Of a DNA stretch of 64,000 nt, positions 11,906 to 22,154 are shown piece by piece. Location: assembly GCF_001623565.1 (NCBI RefSeq), contig NZ_CP015196.1:310001-374000 (forward strand), read 5' to 3'. This stretch comes from Streptococcus marmotae (GTDB taxonomy: Bacteria > Bacillota > Bacilli > Lactobacillales > Streptococcaceae). Within the stretch, counting starts at the first letter, position 1. Every line of letters begins with the position of its first letter. The notes under the pieces were generated by a model. That model had not been told where the DNA came from, did no database searches, and saw nothing but the letters and a program-made list of their open reading frames with translations. The position numbers and the translations under genes are program-made.

Positions 11906-12802
11906 TTATTTTGCTTTTAGGGCAGATAATATCTGAGTTCGGATGTCTTCCATCCCCTCAGGACTAGCTGGTAAGAAAATAGTACTATTTCCTGTATGTG
12001 AAAAGTTATTAAGGGTATCAAGATATTGGTTGGTCAAGAGGATGGACATAATCTGCTCTTCTGTTAATCCAATATCTGATTCTTTTAATTCCTTGATAGA
12101 ATCTGCTAGACCATCTACAATGGCTTTTCGTTGTTGGGCAATCCCCACACCGTGAAGACGATCTTTTTCAGCTTCTGCTTCTGCTGCTGTGACAATTTTA
12201 ATCTTGTCTGCTTCTGCCAATTCCTGAGCAGCGGCACGTTTTCGTTGCGCAGCATTAATTTCATTCATAGACTGCTTCACTTCTGCATCAGGCTCTACCT
12301 TGGTAATCAAGGTTTTTACGATAATATAACCATAAGTAGACATTTCTTCTGCTACTTGTTTTTGTACTTCAAGGGCGATTTCATCCTTTTTCTCAAACAG
12401 CTCGTCCAAGGTTAGCTTAGGGACAGAGGAGCGAAGAGCGTCTTCAATATACGACTTAATTTGCGCTTCTGGTCGAATCAACTTGTAGTAGGCATCGGTA
12501 ACATTGTTTTCATTAACCCGGTACTGAGTGGCCACATTCATGGTCACAAAAACATTGTCTTGGGTCTTGGTTTCCACGACAATCTCACTTTGCAACAAGC
12601 GCAGTTGAATCCGAGCTGCAATATGGTCAATCCCAAACGGCAAGCGGAGATGAATCCCACTATTACTCAATTTTTGGTATTTCCCAAAACGTTCGATAAT
12701 CACAACCGATTGCTGTCGGACAACATAGAGTGAGCTGAGGACAACTACTCCAACCAACAAAACAAGTAACACAAATACGATGCTAATAATACTAATCATC
12801 AT
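11906..12802 (-). CDS. SPFH/stomatin-prohibitin family membrane protein (QmcA-like)
   Basis: 298 residues: an N-terminal membrane anchor (about 3-27), then an SPFH domain starting VRQQSVVIIERFGKYQKL and running to about 190. An Ala/Glu/Lys-rich coiled-coil follows (INAAQRKRAAAQELAEADKIKIVTAAEAEAEKDR), then a C-terminal tail. Proteins of this type form large membrane-associated rings linked to protease control or membrane microdomains. The partner protein is not visible here. It has its own promoter and is flanked by unrelated genes. Confidence 0.85.
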   Translation of the reverse strand: MMISIISIVFVLLVLLVGVVVLSSLYVVRQQSVVIIERFGKYQKLSNSGIHLRLPFGIDHIAARIQLRLLQSEIVVETKTQDNVFVTMNVATQYRVNENNVTDAYYKLIRPEAQIKSYIEDALRSSVPKLTLDELFEKKDEIALEVQKQVAEEMSTYGYIIVKTLITKVEPDAEVKQSMNEINAAQRKRAAAQELAEADKIKIVTAAEAEAEKDRLHGVGIAQQRKAIVDGLADSIKELKESDIGLTEEQIMSILLTNQYLDTLNNFSHTGNSTIFLPASPEGMEDIRTQILSALKAK

Positions 12803-12829
12803 AGAGCACCCTCCTTTTCTTTGTAGGAT

Positions 12830-12858
12830 ATTATACTCCTTTATTTGAGACTTATCAA
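12830..12858 (-). promoter_or_regulatory. Promoter of the SPFH gene
   Basis: Minus strand TTGATA (12853-12858), 17-bp spacer, TATAAT (12830-12835), 28 bases before the ATG. An AAAGGAGGGT ribosome site follows. Confidence 0.75.
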
Positions 12859-12894
12859 GTAAAATGACGAAATTTCCTCAAACTATTTTACCAC

Positions 12895-14145
12895 TTACAC
12901 AAGAAGATTATATAAGGTTTCATTGCCGCGAAGATTGATAAAGGATGGATCAAACTTTTCCATGCGTTCAATCAATCCCGCATAATCATGCTTGTCACCT
13001 AAAGCCACCCCAATCAAGACCGGACCTGTTCCCTTGCTAGCACGCTTGATGTATTCAAAACGCGTAATATCATCATTTGGTCCCAAGATGTCTGTTACAA
13101 ATTCTCGCAAAGCTCCGGGACGTTGAGGGAAATTGACAACGAAATAATGTTTGATTCCGTCATAAATCAGCGCCCGCTCTTCCATTTCTGGCATGCGGTT
13201 GATGTCGTTGTTCCCACCTGAGATAATACAGCAAACGGTCTTTCCTTTGATATACTCGCTTAAAACATCTAGGGCTGCAATACTAGCTGCACCTGCTGGT
13301 TCTGCCACAATTCCTTGTTTCGAATACAAATCAATTAAGGTTTCAGAAATCAAGCCTTCATCCACACCGATCAGATTTTCAACATGTCGGCGTGTCGCTT
13401 CGTAGGTTAATTGACCTACTTTTTGTACGGCAATACCGTCTGCAAATTTATCAATTTCCTTGAGCTTTACAGGACCCCCTGCTTCAAAGGCAGCCTTCAT
13501 ACTCCGAGCTCCTTCAGCTTCTACCCCGATGACTTCAATGGCTGGACTAGTTTCCTTGATATAGGTAGCAACTCCTGCAATTAAACCACCTCCGCCAACT
13601 GGTACTAAAACCGTATCAAAATCAATGGATTCACGCTCTGCTTCTTCCATGATTTCATAACCTACCGTACCTTGACCGGCCTGCACATGGATATCATCAA
13701 AAGGTGCAATGAAGGTCCGATTTTCACGCTCCGTAAAGTCCTGCGCTGCTTTAGCTGAAGCATCAAACGTATCTCCGACCAACTTGATCTCCACCATCTC
13801 ACCACCAAAGAAACGAACTTGACCAATTTTTTGTTGAGGTGTGGTAATCGGCATAAAAATCGTTGCAGGAATTCCTAACTCATTACAGGTAAAGGCAACT
13901 CCTTGGGCATGATTTCCCGCACTGGCACAGACCACACCACGCTTACGCTCCTCTTCTTTCAGTTGCGAAATAGCGTAGTAGGCCCCACGAATTTTGAAAG
14001 AACGAACACGCTGGGCATTCTCTTTTTTGAGATAGATTTTCGCTCCATATTTTTCTGACAAATACGGGTCATAATCAAGTGGGGTATACACCACCACATC
14101 CTTTAATACCTTATGAGCACGTACAATGTCCTTAGCTGTTAACAT
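12895..14145 (-). CDS. ilvA: Threonine dehydratase (threonine ammonia-lyase), biosynthetic
   Basis: PLP enzyme of 416 residues converting threonine to 2-oxobutyrate, the first step to isoleucine. The PLP lysine is in QRVRSFKIRGAYYAI (about residue 51). SAGNHAQGVAF and the glycine loop PVGGGGLIAG bind the cofactor. After about residue 325 there is one ACT-like regulatory domain (HYFVVNFPQRPGALREFV), as in the shorter Gram-positive IlvA rather than the two-domain E. coli form. Last gene of ilvBNCA, with a hairpin and repeat between it and ilvC. Confidence 0.93.
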   Translation of the reverse strand: MLTAKDIVRAHKVLKDVVVYTPLDYDPYLSEKYGAKIYLKKENAQRVRSFKIRGAYYAISQLKEEERKRGVVCASAGNHAQGVAFTCNELGIPATIFMPITTPQQKIGQVRFFGGEMVEIKLVGDTFDASAKAAQDFTERENRTFIAPFDDIHVQAGQGTVGYEIMEEAERESIDFDTVLVPVGGGGLIAGVATYIKETSPAIEVIGVEAEGARSMKAAFEAGGPVKLKEIDKFADGIAVQKVGQLTYEATRRHVENLIGVDEGLISETLIDLYSKQGIVAEPAGAASIAALDVLSEYIKGKTVCCIISGGNNDINRMPEMEERALIYDGIKHYFVVNFPQRPGALREFVTDILGPNDDITRFEYIKRASKGTGPVLIGVALGDKHDYAGLIERMEKFDPSFINLRGNETLYNLLV

Positions 14146-14173
14146 AGTTTCTCCGTTTCTCCTTATCCATCCG

Positions 14174-14218
14174 TGAAAAAAGTGAGGAGCTGAGCATCTT
14201 GCTAGCCCCTTCCCTCAC
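14174..14218 (-). terminator. Terminator or attenuator between ilvC and ilvA
   Basis: The minus strand reads a stem with GTGAGG/CCTCAC outer arms and an inner GGGCTAGC/GCTCAGCTC pairing, followed by six T, ending about 30 bases before the ilvA ATG. It could partly terminate ilvBNC transcripts. No T-box core sequence is visible beside it. Confidence 0.55.
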
Positions 14219-14251
14219 TTACTTTCTATCCTCATCAGATTATTGGGTATT

Positions 14252-14357
14252 TATAGTGGATTGAGAAAGGAATAGGACAAGGCAAGGAGCTGCAGATAGA
14301 ACTGGCGTTCATCACAGCGACTTAACGATGTCCTAACCTTTATTCAATTCACTATAT
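14252..14357. repeat. Small inverted-repeat element
   Basis: About 106 bp with imperfect terminal inverted repeats: left TATAGTGGATTGAGAAAGGA then ATAGGACAAGG, right (complement) TATAGTGAATTGAATAAAGG then TTAGGACATCG. It lies between ilvC and ilvA and carries no ORF. It looks like a MITE-type insertion, unlike the other repeat families in the window. Confidence 0.5.
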
Positions 14358-14385
14358 ATCCTATCTGACTTGACCAAGCTCCATC

Positions 14386-15507
<1,122 letters not shown>

Positions 15508-15538
15508 TCAATTGCTCCTGTTCCAATTTCAGAGAGTA

Positions 15539-16015
15539 TTAATCTCTACTAAATCCTGTCGCTCCTGTGCGAGCGATATTTTTAATTCCGTAAGGTTGAA
15601 TGACTCTAAGAAGCGCTTCAATCTTATCTCCATCACCCGTCATCTGAATGGTAATCGAATGAGGGGCTACATCAACGACACTTGCTCGGAAAGGCTGAAT
15701 AATGGCTAAAATTTCTGCTCTCTTAGCAGGCGGTGCTACTATTTTAACAAGAAGCACTTCACGTTCCAAGTGGGGAATATCCGTAATATCCCTGACACGC
15801 ACTACGTCAATTAAGCGATTGAGTTGCTTGATGATTTGCTCGACTTCATCCATGGTCTTGACATCAATAATGACCGTCACCCTAGAAATTTCTGCTACTT
15901 CAGTTGGTCCCACTGAGATGGATTCAATATTAATCTGTCTACGAGATAGGACTCCTGTAAAGCGGTTCAATACCCCAGATGAATTTCTCAACTTTGCTGT
16001 TAGCATTCTACGCAT
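15539..16015 (-). CDS. ilvN: Acetolactate synthase small (regulatory) subunit
   Basis: 158 residues with an N-terminal ACT domain (MRRMLTAKLRNSSGVLNRFTGVLSRRQINIESISVG) that binds valine for feedback control, and a C-terminal ACT-like half (REVLLVKIVAPPAKRAEILAII). It activates and regulates IlvB. The ATG lies inside the end of ilvB (8-base overlap), so subunit levels are translationally coupled. Confidence 0.94.
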   Translation of the reverse strand: MRRMLTAKLRNSSGVLNRFTGVLSRRQINIESISVGPTEVAEISRVTVIIDVKTMDEVEQIIKQLNRLIDVVRVRDITDIPHLEREVLLVKIVAPPAKRAEILAIIQPFRASVVDVAPHSITIQMTGDGDKIEALLRVIQPYGIKNIARTGATGFSRD

Positions 16016-17711
16016 GGAACTTCACCCCCAACATTTCTGCATTACTCTTGCCTGCTGGAACCATTGGTTGCACATGTTCTTTATTAGAAATATGAACTTC
16101 TAGTAAGAGCGGTCTATCTTCTTTTAGCACTTGTAAATCTTCAGCTAAAGTCGCTGGATCTGTACAACTTTCATAGCGAATGCCATAGGCTTCTGCTAAT
16201 AAACGGAAATTCGGCTCTGCGTCAAAGACGGATTGACTGCGGCGTTCTTCATAGAAGGATTCTTGCCATTGACGCACCATCCCAAGCGAATGATTATTGA
16301 GCAGCACCACCTTAATAGGAACTCGGTAACCATTCAAAATGGCTAATTCTTGGTTGGTCATTTGGAAACCACCATCTCCAACGAAGAGAATGACTTCTCG
16401 CTCTGGATTGGCCAATTTTGCACCAATAGCTGCTGGAATCCCAAATCCCATCGTACCCATACCACCAGAAGTAATCAGCTGTCTCGCATGTTTGTAAGGA
16501 TAAAACTGAGCGGCCCACATTTGGTGTTGACCCACGTCCGTTACGATAATCGCATCGCCATTCGTCATTTCACCAATCAGCTCAACAACCTTTTGTGGCT
16601 TAATGTGGTTCGAATCCTCATCGTAGCCAAAGGGTGCCTTGCGCTTATTTTCCAAGGTCAGATTGGTCCATTCTTCATGGTCAGTTTCTACGGTTTCAAG
16701 AGCTAGTAGAGCTTCAAGCGTTGCTTTGGCATCCCCTACAACTGGAATATGCGTTTTCACTACTTTTCCAATTTCTGCTGGGTCAATATCAATATGTGCC
16801 ACTGTCGAATGGACTGCAAAAGTGCTTGGATTACCAGTCAAGCGGTCATCAAATCGTGCCCCGATATTGATAATGTAATCTGCATCGGTCAAGGCCATGT
16901 TTGACGCATAAGAACCATGCATCCCTCCCATTCCTAATGATAATTCATGCCGAATCGGAATGGTTCCCAGACCAAGAAGAGTTGAGACAACTGGAATGCG
17001 GTAGCGCTCCGCAAAGGCTACCAATTCTTTCGTAGCATTAGCATAATTCACTCCACCACCTGCAAGAATGATAGGTTTTTTGGAAATGGAGAGTTGCTGT
17101 AAAATCTTCTTCACTTGCAAGCCATTTGGTTGAACTGTCGGCTGATAACTTGGTAATTGAACCGTATCATCATAGTAGAAATCAACCACAGCTTCTTGAA
17201 TATCTTTTGGAATATCAATGACTACTGGACCTGGACGGCCTGTTGTCGCGATATGAACTGCTTCGGTAATCACACGGGGAATCTCTGCTGCATCCCGCAC
17301 CTGATAATTATACTTGGTGATCGGCATGGTAATACCAATGATATCTGCCTCCTGAAAGGCATCCTTACCGATCCCTCGAGTAGCGACCTGCCCCGTAAAA
17401 ACTAGTATCGGCACGCTATCTCCCATCGCATCGGCTATTCCAGTAATGGCATTGGTTGCCCCTGGACCACTCGTAACGAGAGCAACGCCAATTTTTCCCG
17501 TTGACTTGGCGTAACCTTCTGCTTCATGGGTTGCCCCTTGCTCGTGGCGTGCCAGCACATGCTGAATACCATTAAAGCGATAAATCTCATCATAGAGTGG
17601 CAATACTGCTCCACCTGGATAACCAAAAATGGTGTCAACACCCAATTTTTTCAAGGTATCCAATATCAGATACGACCCCGAACGTACTTCATCTAATTGA
17701 ACTTGGTTCAA
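16008..17711 (-). CDS. ilvB: Acetolactate synthase large (catalytic) subunit
   Basis: ThDP/FAD enzyme of 567 residues that condenses pyruvate with pyruvate or 2-oxobutyrate. The N-terminal domain has the catalytic Glu region in IFGYPGGAVLPLYD...HVLARHEQGATHEAEGYAK. The C-terminal ThDP site is GDGGFQMTNQELAIL...NNHSLGMVRQWQ. The start appears to be TTG at 17711, with AGGAGGAGAG just before it; no closer ATG exists. First gene of ilvBNCA, divergent from ilvD, with a CodY box in the shared region. Confidence 0.94.
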   Translation of the reverse strand: MNQVQLDEVRSGSYLILDTLKKLGVDTIFGYPGGAVLPLYDEIYRFNGIQHVLARHEQGATHEAEGYAKSTGKIGVALVTSGPGATNAITGIADAMGDSVPILVFTGQVATRGIGKDAFQEADIIGITMPITKYNYQVRDAAEIPRVITEAVHIATTGRPGPVVIDIPKDIQEAVVDFYYDDTVQLPSYQPTVQPNGLQVKKILQQLSISKKPIILAGGGVNYANATKELVAFAERYRIPVVSTLLGLGTIPIRHELSLGMGGMHGSYASNMALTDADYIINIGARFDDRLTGNPSTFAVHSTVAHIDIDPAEIGKVVKTHIPVVGDAKATLEALLALETVETDHEEWTNLTLENKRKAPFGYDEDSNHIKPQKVVELIGEMTNGDAIIVTDVGQHQMWAAQFYPYKHARQLITSGGMGTMGFGIPAAIGAKLANPEREVILFVGDGGFQMTNQELAILNGYRVPIKVVLLNNHSLGMVRQWQESFYEERRSQSVFDAEPNFRLLAEAYGIRYESCTDPATLAEDLQVLKEDRPLLLEVHISNKEHVQPMVPAGKSNAEMLGVKFHA

Positions 17712-17793
17712 CTCTCCTCCTCCTCTCGTCTCTAGTATCTTCTATAGTATCACGCTCAACCATAAAATACTAGATAAATTTTAGTTATGTACT

Positions 17794-17821
17794 ATCATAT
17801 CACAATGAAAAATAAAGTCAA
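17794..17821 (-). promoter_or_regulatory. ilvB promoter
   Basis: Minus strand TTGACT (17816-17821), 16-bp spacer, TATGAT (17794-17799), about 83 bases before the ilvB start. The perfect CodY box lies 3 bases upstream of the -35. Confidence 0.65.
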
Positions 17822-17824
17822 TAT

Positions 17825-17839
17825 AATTTTCTGAAAATT
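17825..17839. promoter_or_regulatory. CodY box, perfect consensus
   Basis: AATTTTCTGAAAATT is an exact match to the CodY consensus AATTTTCWGAAAATT of low-GC Gram-positives. It abuts the ilvB -35 and lies about 108 bases upstream of the ilvD -10, so CodY, activated by branched-chain amino acids, should repress ilvBNCA at least. Confidence 0.9.
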
Positions 17840-17889
17840 CCCAATTTTATTCATTTTTCGAAACCACTAGTCCCTGATATAATTATTTG

Positions 17890-17904
17890 AATATTCAGAA
17901 ATTA
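17890..17904. promoter_or_regulatory. Second, degenerate CodY-like box
   Basis: AATATTCAGAAATTA has 12 of 15 matches to the CodY consensus, with its centre about 50 bp upstream of the ilvD -10. It could extend control to ilvD. Confidence 0.45.
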
Positions 17905-17946
17905 CTAATTCTTTAATCTTCCATGCAATAAAACACAAATTTATGC

Positions 17947-17952
17947 TATAAT
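17947..17952 (+). promoter_or_regulatory. ilvD promoter (extended -10)
   Basis: TGC-TATAAT, 36 bases before the ilvD ATG. The -35 is poor (TGCAAT). GAAAAGGAAGAG is the ribosome site. Confidence 0.6.
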
Positions 17953-17988
17953 GTAAAGAAACTATTATAGAAAGAAAAGGAAGAGCCA

Positions 17989-19704
17989 ATGACTGATAAC
18001 GAGAAATTACAAGAGTTAAGACACCGTAGTTCTGTCTATGATTCCATGGTTAAATCACCAAACCGTGCCATGTTGCGCGCTACAGGGATGCAAGATAAAG
18101 ATTTTGAAAAACCAATCATCGGAGTGATTTCAACTTGGGCAGAAAATACACCATGTAATATCCACCTGCACGACTTTGGAAAAATTGTCAAAACAGGAAT
18201 TAAAGATGCGGGTGCTTGGCCAGTCCAATACGGAACCATTACTGTTGCAGACGGGATTGCCATGGGAACTCCTGGAATGCGTTTTTCTCTCCCATCCCGT
18301 GATATTATTGCTGACTCTATCGAAGCAGCTATGGGAGGGCACAACGTTGATGCCTTCGTAGCAATTGGGGGCTGTGATAAAAATATGCCTGGCTCTATGA
18401 TTGCCATTGCCAACATGGACATTCCTGCTATTTTTGCTTACGGCGGAACGATTGCACCAGGCAATTTGGACGGCAAAGACATTGACCTTGTCTCTGTTTT
18501 TGAAGGAATTGGAAAATGGAATCACGGTGATATGACCGCCGAAGAAGTGCGCCGCCTTGAATGTAATGCCTGCCCAGGACCTGGTGGATGTGGCGGAATG
18601 TACACAGCTAATACCATGGCCTCTGCTATCGAAGTTCTTGGAATGAGCTTGCCAGGTTCTTCATCACATCCAGCTGAATCAACAGAAAAGAAGGCAGATA
18701 TTGAGGAAGCAGGTCGCGCAGTTGTCAATATGCTAAAACTGGGATTAAAACCGTCTGATATCTTAACACGAGAAGCCTTTGAAGATGCGATTACCGTCAC
18801 CATGGCACTCGGTGGCTCAACCAATGCCACTCTTCACCTCCTTGCCATTGCTCACGCAGCCAATGTTGAACTAACCTTGGAAGATTTTAATGATTTCCAA
18901 GAAAAAGTACCACATTTGGCTGACCTGAAACCATCTGGAAAATATGTTTTCCAAGATCTTTACGAAGTCGGTGGCGTTCCTGCGGTCATGAAATACTTGC
19001 TGAAACATGGCTTCCTACATGGAGATCGAATCACCTGTACTGGTAAAACTGTTGCCGAAAATCTCGAAGCCTTCGATGATTTGACACCGGGTCAACAGGT
19101 CATCATGCCACTGGAGAATCCTAAACGCGCAGATGGTCCACTGATTATCTTGAAAGGGAATCTAGCACCTGATGGTGCAGTAGCCAAGGTATCAGGAGTG
19201 AAAGTCCGCCGTCATGTCGGTCCTGCTAAAGTATTTGATTCTGAAGAAGAAGCGATTGAAGCCGTATTATCCGACGAAATTGTAGACGGGGACGTTGTCG
19301 TTGTGCGTTTTGTTGGACCAAAGGGTGGTCCTGGCATGCCAGAAATGCTCTCCCTATCTTCTATGATTGTTGGAAAAGGGCAAGGGGATAAGGTCGCTCT
19401 CATTACAGACGGTCGCTTCTCAGGTGGCACTTACGGCCTTGTTGTCGGTCACGTTGCACCTGAAGCTCAAGTTGGTGGTCCAATTGCTTACCTCCGCACA
19501 GGCGATATCGTAACAGTTGACCAAGATACCAAAGAAATCACAATGGCTGTATCTGAGGAAGAAATCGAACGCCGAAAAGCAGAAACAACACTCCCACCAC
19601 TCTACTCGCGTGGCGTACTTGGGAAATATGCCCATATCGTATCATCTGCTTCTAAAGGAGCCGTTACAGACTTCTGGAAAACCGAAGAAACAGGGCAAAA
19701 ATAA
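17989..19704 (+). CDS. ilvD: Dihydroxy-acid dehydratase
   Basis: Fe-S enzyme of 571 residues making the 2-keto acids of valine and isoleucine from the IlvC products. Cluster ligands are seen in [13 protein letters not shown] (about 125-137) and [18 protein letters not shown] (about 190-207). The C-terminal [19 protein letters not shown] holds the catalytic serine region. Length is normal. It depends on the SUF system at the start of the window for its cluster. It has its own promoter and terminator, divergent from ilvBNCA. Confidence 0.96.
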   Translation: MTDNEKLQELRHRSSVYDSMVKSPNRAMLRATGMQDKDFEKPIIGVISTWAENTPCNIHLHDFGKIVKTGIKDAGAWPVQYGTITVADGIAMGTPGMRFSLPSRDIIADSIEAAMGGHNVDAFVAIGGCDKNMPGSMIAIANMDIPAIFAYGGTIAPGNLDGKDIDLVSVFEGIGKWNHGDMTAEEVRRLECNACPGPGGCGGMYTANTMASAIEVLGMSLPGSSSHPAESTEKKADIEEAGRAVVNMLKLGLKPSDILTREAFEDAITVTMALGGSTNATLHLLAIAHAANVELTLEDFNDFQEKVPHLADLKPSGKYVFQDLYEVGGVPAVMKYLLKHGFLHGDRITCTGKTVAENLEAFDDLTPGQQVIMPLENPKRADGPLIILKGNLAPDGAVAKVSGVKVRRHVGPAKVFDSEEEAIEAVLSDEIVDGDVVVVRFVGPKGGPGMPEMLSLSSMIVGKGQGDKVALITDGRFSGGTYGLVVGHVAPEAQVGGPIAYLRTGDIVTVDQDTKEITMAVSEEEIERRKAETTLPPLYSRGVLGKYAHIVSSASKGAVTDFWKTEETGQK

Positions 19705-19706
19705 GC

Positions 19707-19738
19707 AAAAAAACCAGTCATTTCACTGACTGGTTTTT
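19707..19738 (+). terminator. ilvD terminator
   Basis: AAACCAGTCA-TTTCAC-TGACTGGTTT stem followed by T. Confidence 0.88.
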
Positions 19739-19751
19739 GAGAAAGGATAAT

Positions 19752-20117
19752 ATGAACTACAAGGTTGAACTGACTCGCTTTAAAGTTAAGGAAGGAAAAT
19801 CTGCAGTCGTTGATGAATGGATGAACTTTCTAAATAGTCACATGGAAGAGACCCTACTGACTCTTGAAAATGAGAAAATGTATGTCGAAACAATTTTTAG
19901 AGAAACTCTAGGCGGGCAAGAATACCTCTACTGGTATGCTGTCCAAGGTCTAGGTGGTATTGATGTCGAAGATTCTGAATCTGAAATTGACAAGAAACAT
20001 CTGGAATACTGGGAAGAATGTATCGATAGCAGCTTTGGCTTCAAGGATTTAGATACACAGGTCGTCATGATTCCAAAACCAATTATCGAAACCATGGAAA
20101 AGCTAGAGGCTGATTTA
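19752..20117 (+). pseudogene. DUF6176-like protein, split near its 3' end by ISL3
   Basis: The 122 codons from the ATG at 19752 (GAAAGGATAAT upstream) read MNYKVELTRFKVKEGKSAVVDEW...YWYAVQGLGGIDVEDSE...KKHLEYWEECID...VVMIPK, which I recall as a DUF6176-type small cytosolic protein of unknown function. After codon 122 the ISL3 element begins. Removing the element and one target copy rejoins the frame at 22766-22789, adding KRQDKRD and a stop and restoring a 129-residue product. As it stands the reading frame runs on into the IS and ends with foreign residues (to 20327), so the protein may still be made with an altered C-terminus. Confidence 0.7.
20110..20117. repeat. ISL3 copy 1 target-site duplication, left
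   Basis: CTGATTTA, repeated at 22758-22765. The 8-bp length is as expected for ISL3-family insertions. Confidence 0.9.
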
Positions 20118-21309
20118 GGCTCTTTGTCAACTGTAGTGGGTAGATGTCAGCTAACATCTAGAGAGGACCAAGTTGGTCTTCTCTTTTTTGATATTGATGG
20201 CAATCACAATCCGCTTTTTGAAGTTTTCAAAGTTCCGAAATCCAAAGGCATTACGCTTGATGACTTTGATAAGATTATTGGTAGCTTCCAATTTAGCGTT
20301 GGAATAAGGCAATTCCAAGGCGTTTAAAACCTTGTCCTTATCCTTTAGAAACGTCTTAAATACCGTCTGGAAAATAGGGTTAACAGTGGCTATTTCTTGC
20401 TCAATTAGGTCAAAGAAATGATCTGAATTCTTCTCTTGGAAATGGAATAAAAGAAGTTGATAGAGTTCATAATGTTGTCGTAACTCATCTGAGTAGGATA
20501 GGAGCTTGTCTAAGATTTCCTTATTGGTCAAATGCATTCGAAAGGTTGGGCGATAAAACCGCTTGTCACTGAGTTTACGGCTATCTTGTTGTACCAGTTT
20601 CCAGTAGCGTTTGAGCGTCTTGTATTCATGCGATTTGCGGTCAAAAGCATTCATGATTTGGGTACGGACACGGTTCATAGCACGGCTGAGATGTTGCACA
20701 ACGTGGAAGCGATCAAGCACTATTTTGGCATTCGGAAAAAGCTTCTTAGCGAGGACATAATAGGGGCTAAACATGTCCATAGTGATGATTTTAACGCGGT
20801 TTCTGACCTTTCTAGGGTATCTCAGAAAGTGATTTCGGATGGTTGCTTGCGTTCTTCCATCAAGGATAGCGATGATGTTATTTGTGTCAAAATCTTGAGC
20901 GATAAAGCTCATTTTCCCTTTCTTGAAGGCATACTCATCCCAGGACATGACTTCTGGAAGCTTATCCCAATCCGTTTCAAATTTAAACTCATTGAGTTTT
21001 CGAATAACTGTAGATGTAGAAATGGAGAGTCTGTGTGCGATATGTGTCATTGCTTGCTTTTCGATGAGTAATTGTGCGATTTTCTGGTTGACAGCGACAG
21101 CGATTTGATGGTTTTTCTTAACAATAGGAGTTTCAGCGACCGCCATTTTCCCACATTCCTTGCATTTGAAACGACGCTTTCGAAGGCGGATAAGTAGCGG
21201 GTAGCCAGCAGTTTCTAAGTAGGGGATTTTAGAGGCTTTCTGGAAGTCGTACTTAGCCATTTGTCTGAAAAGGCAACAGTTTTCTGTACAGTCTTATAAA
21301 GTGTTTTTC

Positions 21310-22089
21310 TTAAGCGATACCTCGCTTAGCTATGGGAGTTTGGTAATTGAGACTACCGTGAATACGATGATGGTTCCACCAGTGGACATAGTCTCTTGTC
21401 TTGATGGCCAGTTCTTCCAGTGTTGAAAATTGTTCTTGATAAACAAACTCAATCTTGAAAGCACGGTAGGTGCTTTCAGCCACGGCATTGTCATAAGGGC
21501 AACCAGCTTGACTAAGAGAACGGGTGATACCAAAGGCCACTAGCATCTCATCAATCAGCTGATTATCGAACTCCTTGCCACGGTCAGAATGAAAAAGATT
21601 GACCTTGGTTAAAGCATAAGGGATACTCTGAATTGCTTGCTTTACCAGATCTGCGGTCTTCTGCCAACCGACTGACAGGCCAATGATTTCTCGATTAAAG
21701 AGGTCGATGATGAGGCAAACGTAAGCCCAACGCTGGTCTATACGAACATAGGTCAAGTCCGTGACAAGGGCTTCTAAAGGCTTGTGTTGGTCGAATTGTC
21801 GATCTAAGAGATTAGGAATGGGAGCTTCGTTCTTCCCTTTAGAACGAGGCTTGAAGACAGCTTTCTGGTAAACAGAGACCAAATTTAGGCGCTTCATGAT
21901 GCGCCGAATCCGTCGGAGAGACAAGCAGATGCCTTCAGCTTCCAGGCATTTCTTGATTTTCCTAGCCCCGTATCTGGACTTGCTTTCAGAGAAAATGTTT
22001 CTAACCTTTCCTTCAATCTCTGCTTCAGATACAGGTTCAACGGCTTTGTAATAATAGCTAGAACGCGGGATATTTAAGCAACGGCACAT
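21310..22089 (-). CDS. IS3-family transposase OrfB
   Basis: Integrase-core transposase of 259 residues counted from the first Met. The DDE triad is Asp111 (VTDLTYVRID), Asp169 (FHSDRGKEFD) and Glu205 (YDNAVAESTYRAFK), with 35 residues between the last two, as in the IS3 family. An HTH_21-type N-terminus (KSRYGARKIKKCLEAEG) precedes it. The frame is open upstream to the end of orfA, so the functional enzyme is probably an OrfAB fusion made by -1 frameshifting. Confidence 0.92.
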   Translation of the reverse strand: MCRCLNIPRSSYYYKAVEPVSEAEIEGKVRNIFSESKSRYGARKIKKCLEAEGICLSLRRIRRIMKRLNLVSVYQKAVFKPRSKGKNEAPIPNLLDRQFDQHKPLEALVTDLTYVRIDQRWAYVCLIIDLFNREIIGLSVGWQKTADLVKQAIQSIPYALTKVNLFHSDRGKEFDNQLIDEMLVAFGITRSLSQAGCPYDNAVAESTYRAFKIEFVYQEQFSTLEELAIKTRDYVHWWNHHRIHGSLNYQTPIAKRGIA

Positions 22090-22117
22090 GTCTACAATTT
22101 TGTATTTATCTTTATTA

Positions 22118-22154
22118 GCGGTGATTACTTCCCTTTTTGCGCCATAATCACCGC
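22118..22154 (-). promoter_or_regulatory. Inverted repeat around the IS3 orfA stop and slippery run
   Basis: GCGGTGATTA (22118-22127) and TAATCACCGC (22145-22154) are perfect 10-bp arms. The 17-base loop contains CAAAAAGGGAAG, where a -1 slip on the A-run would pass from orfA into orfB before the TAA. Possible frameshift-stimulating structure; inference from position. Confidence 0.5.

Noticed and set aside
14160..14250. Possible isoleucine T-box in front of ilvA
   Set aside because: Hairpin and T-run are present but no T-box core (TGGNACCGCG-like) and too little leader for Stem I.
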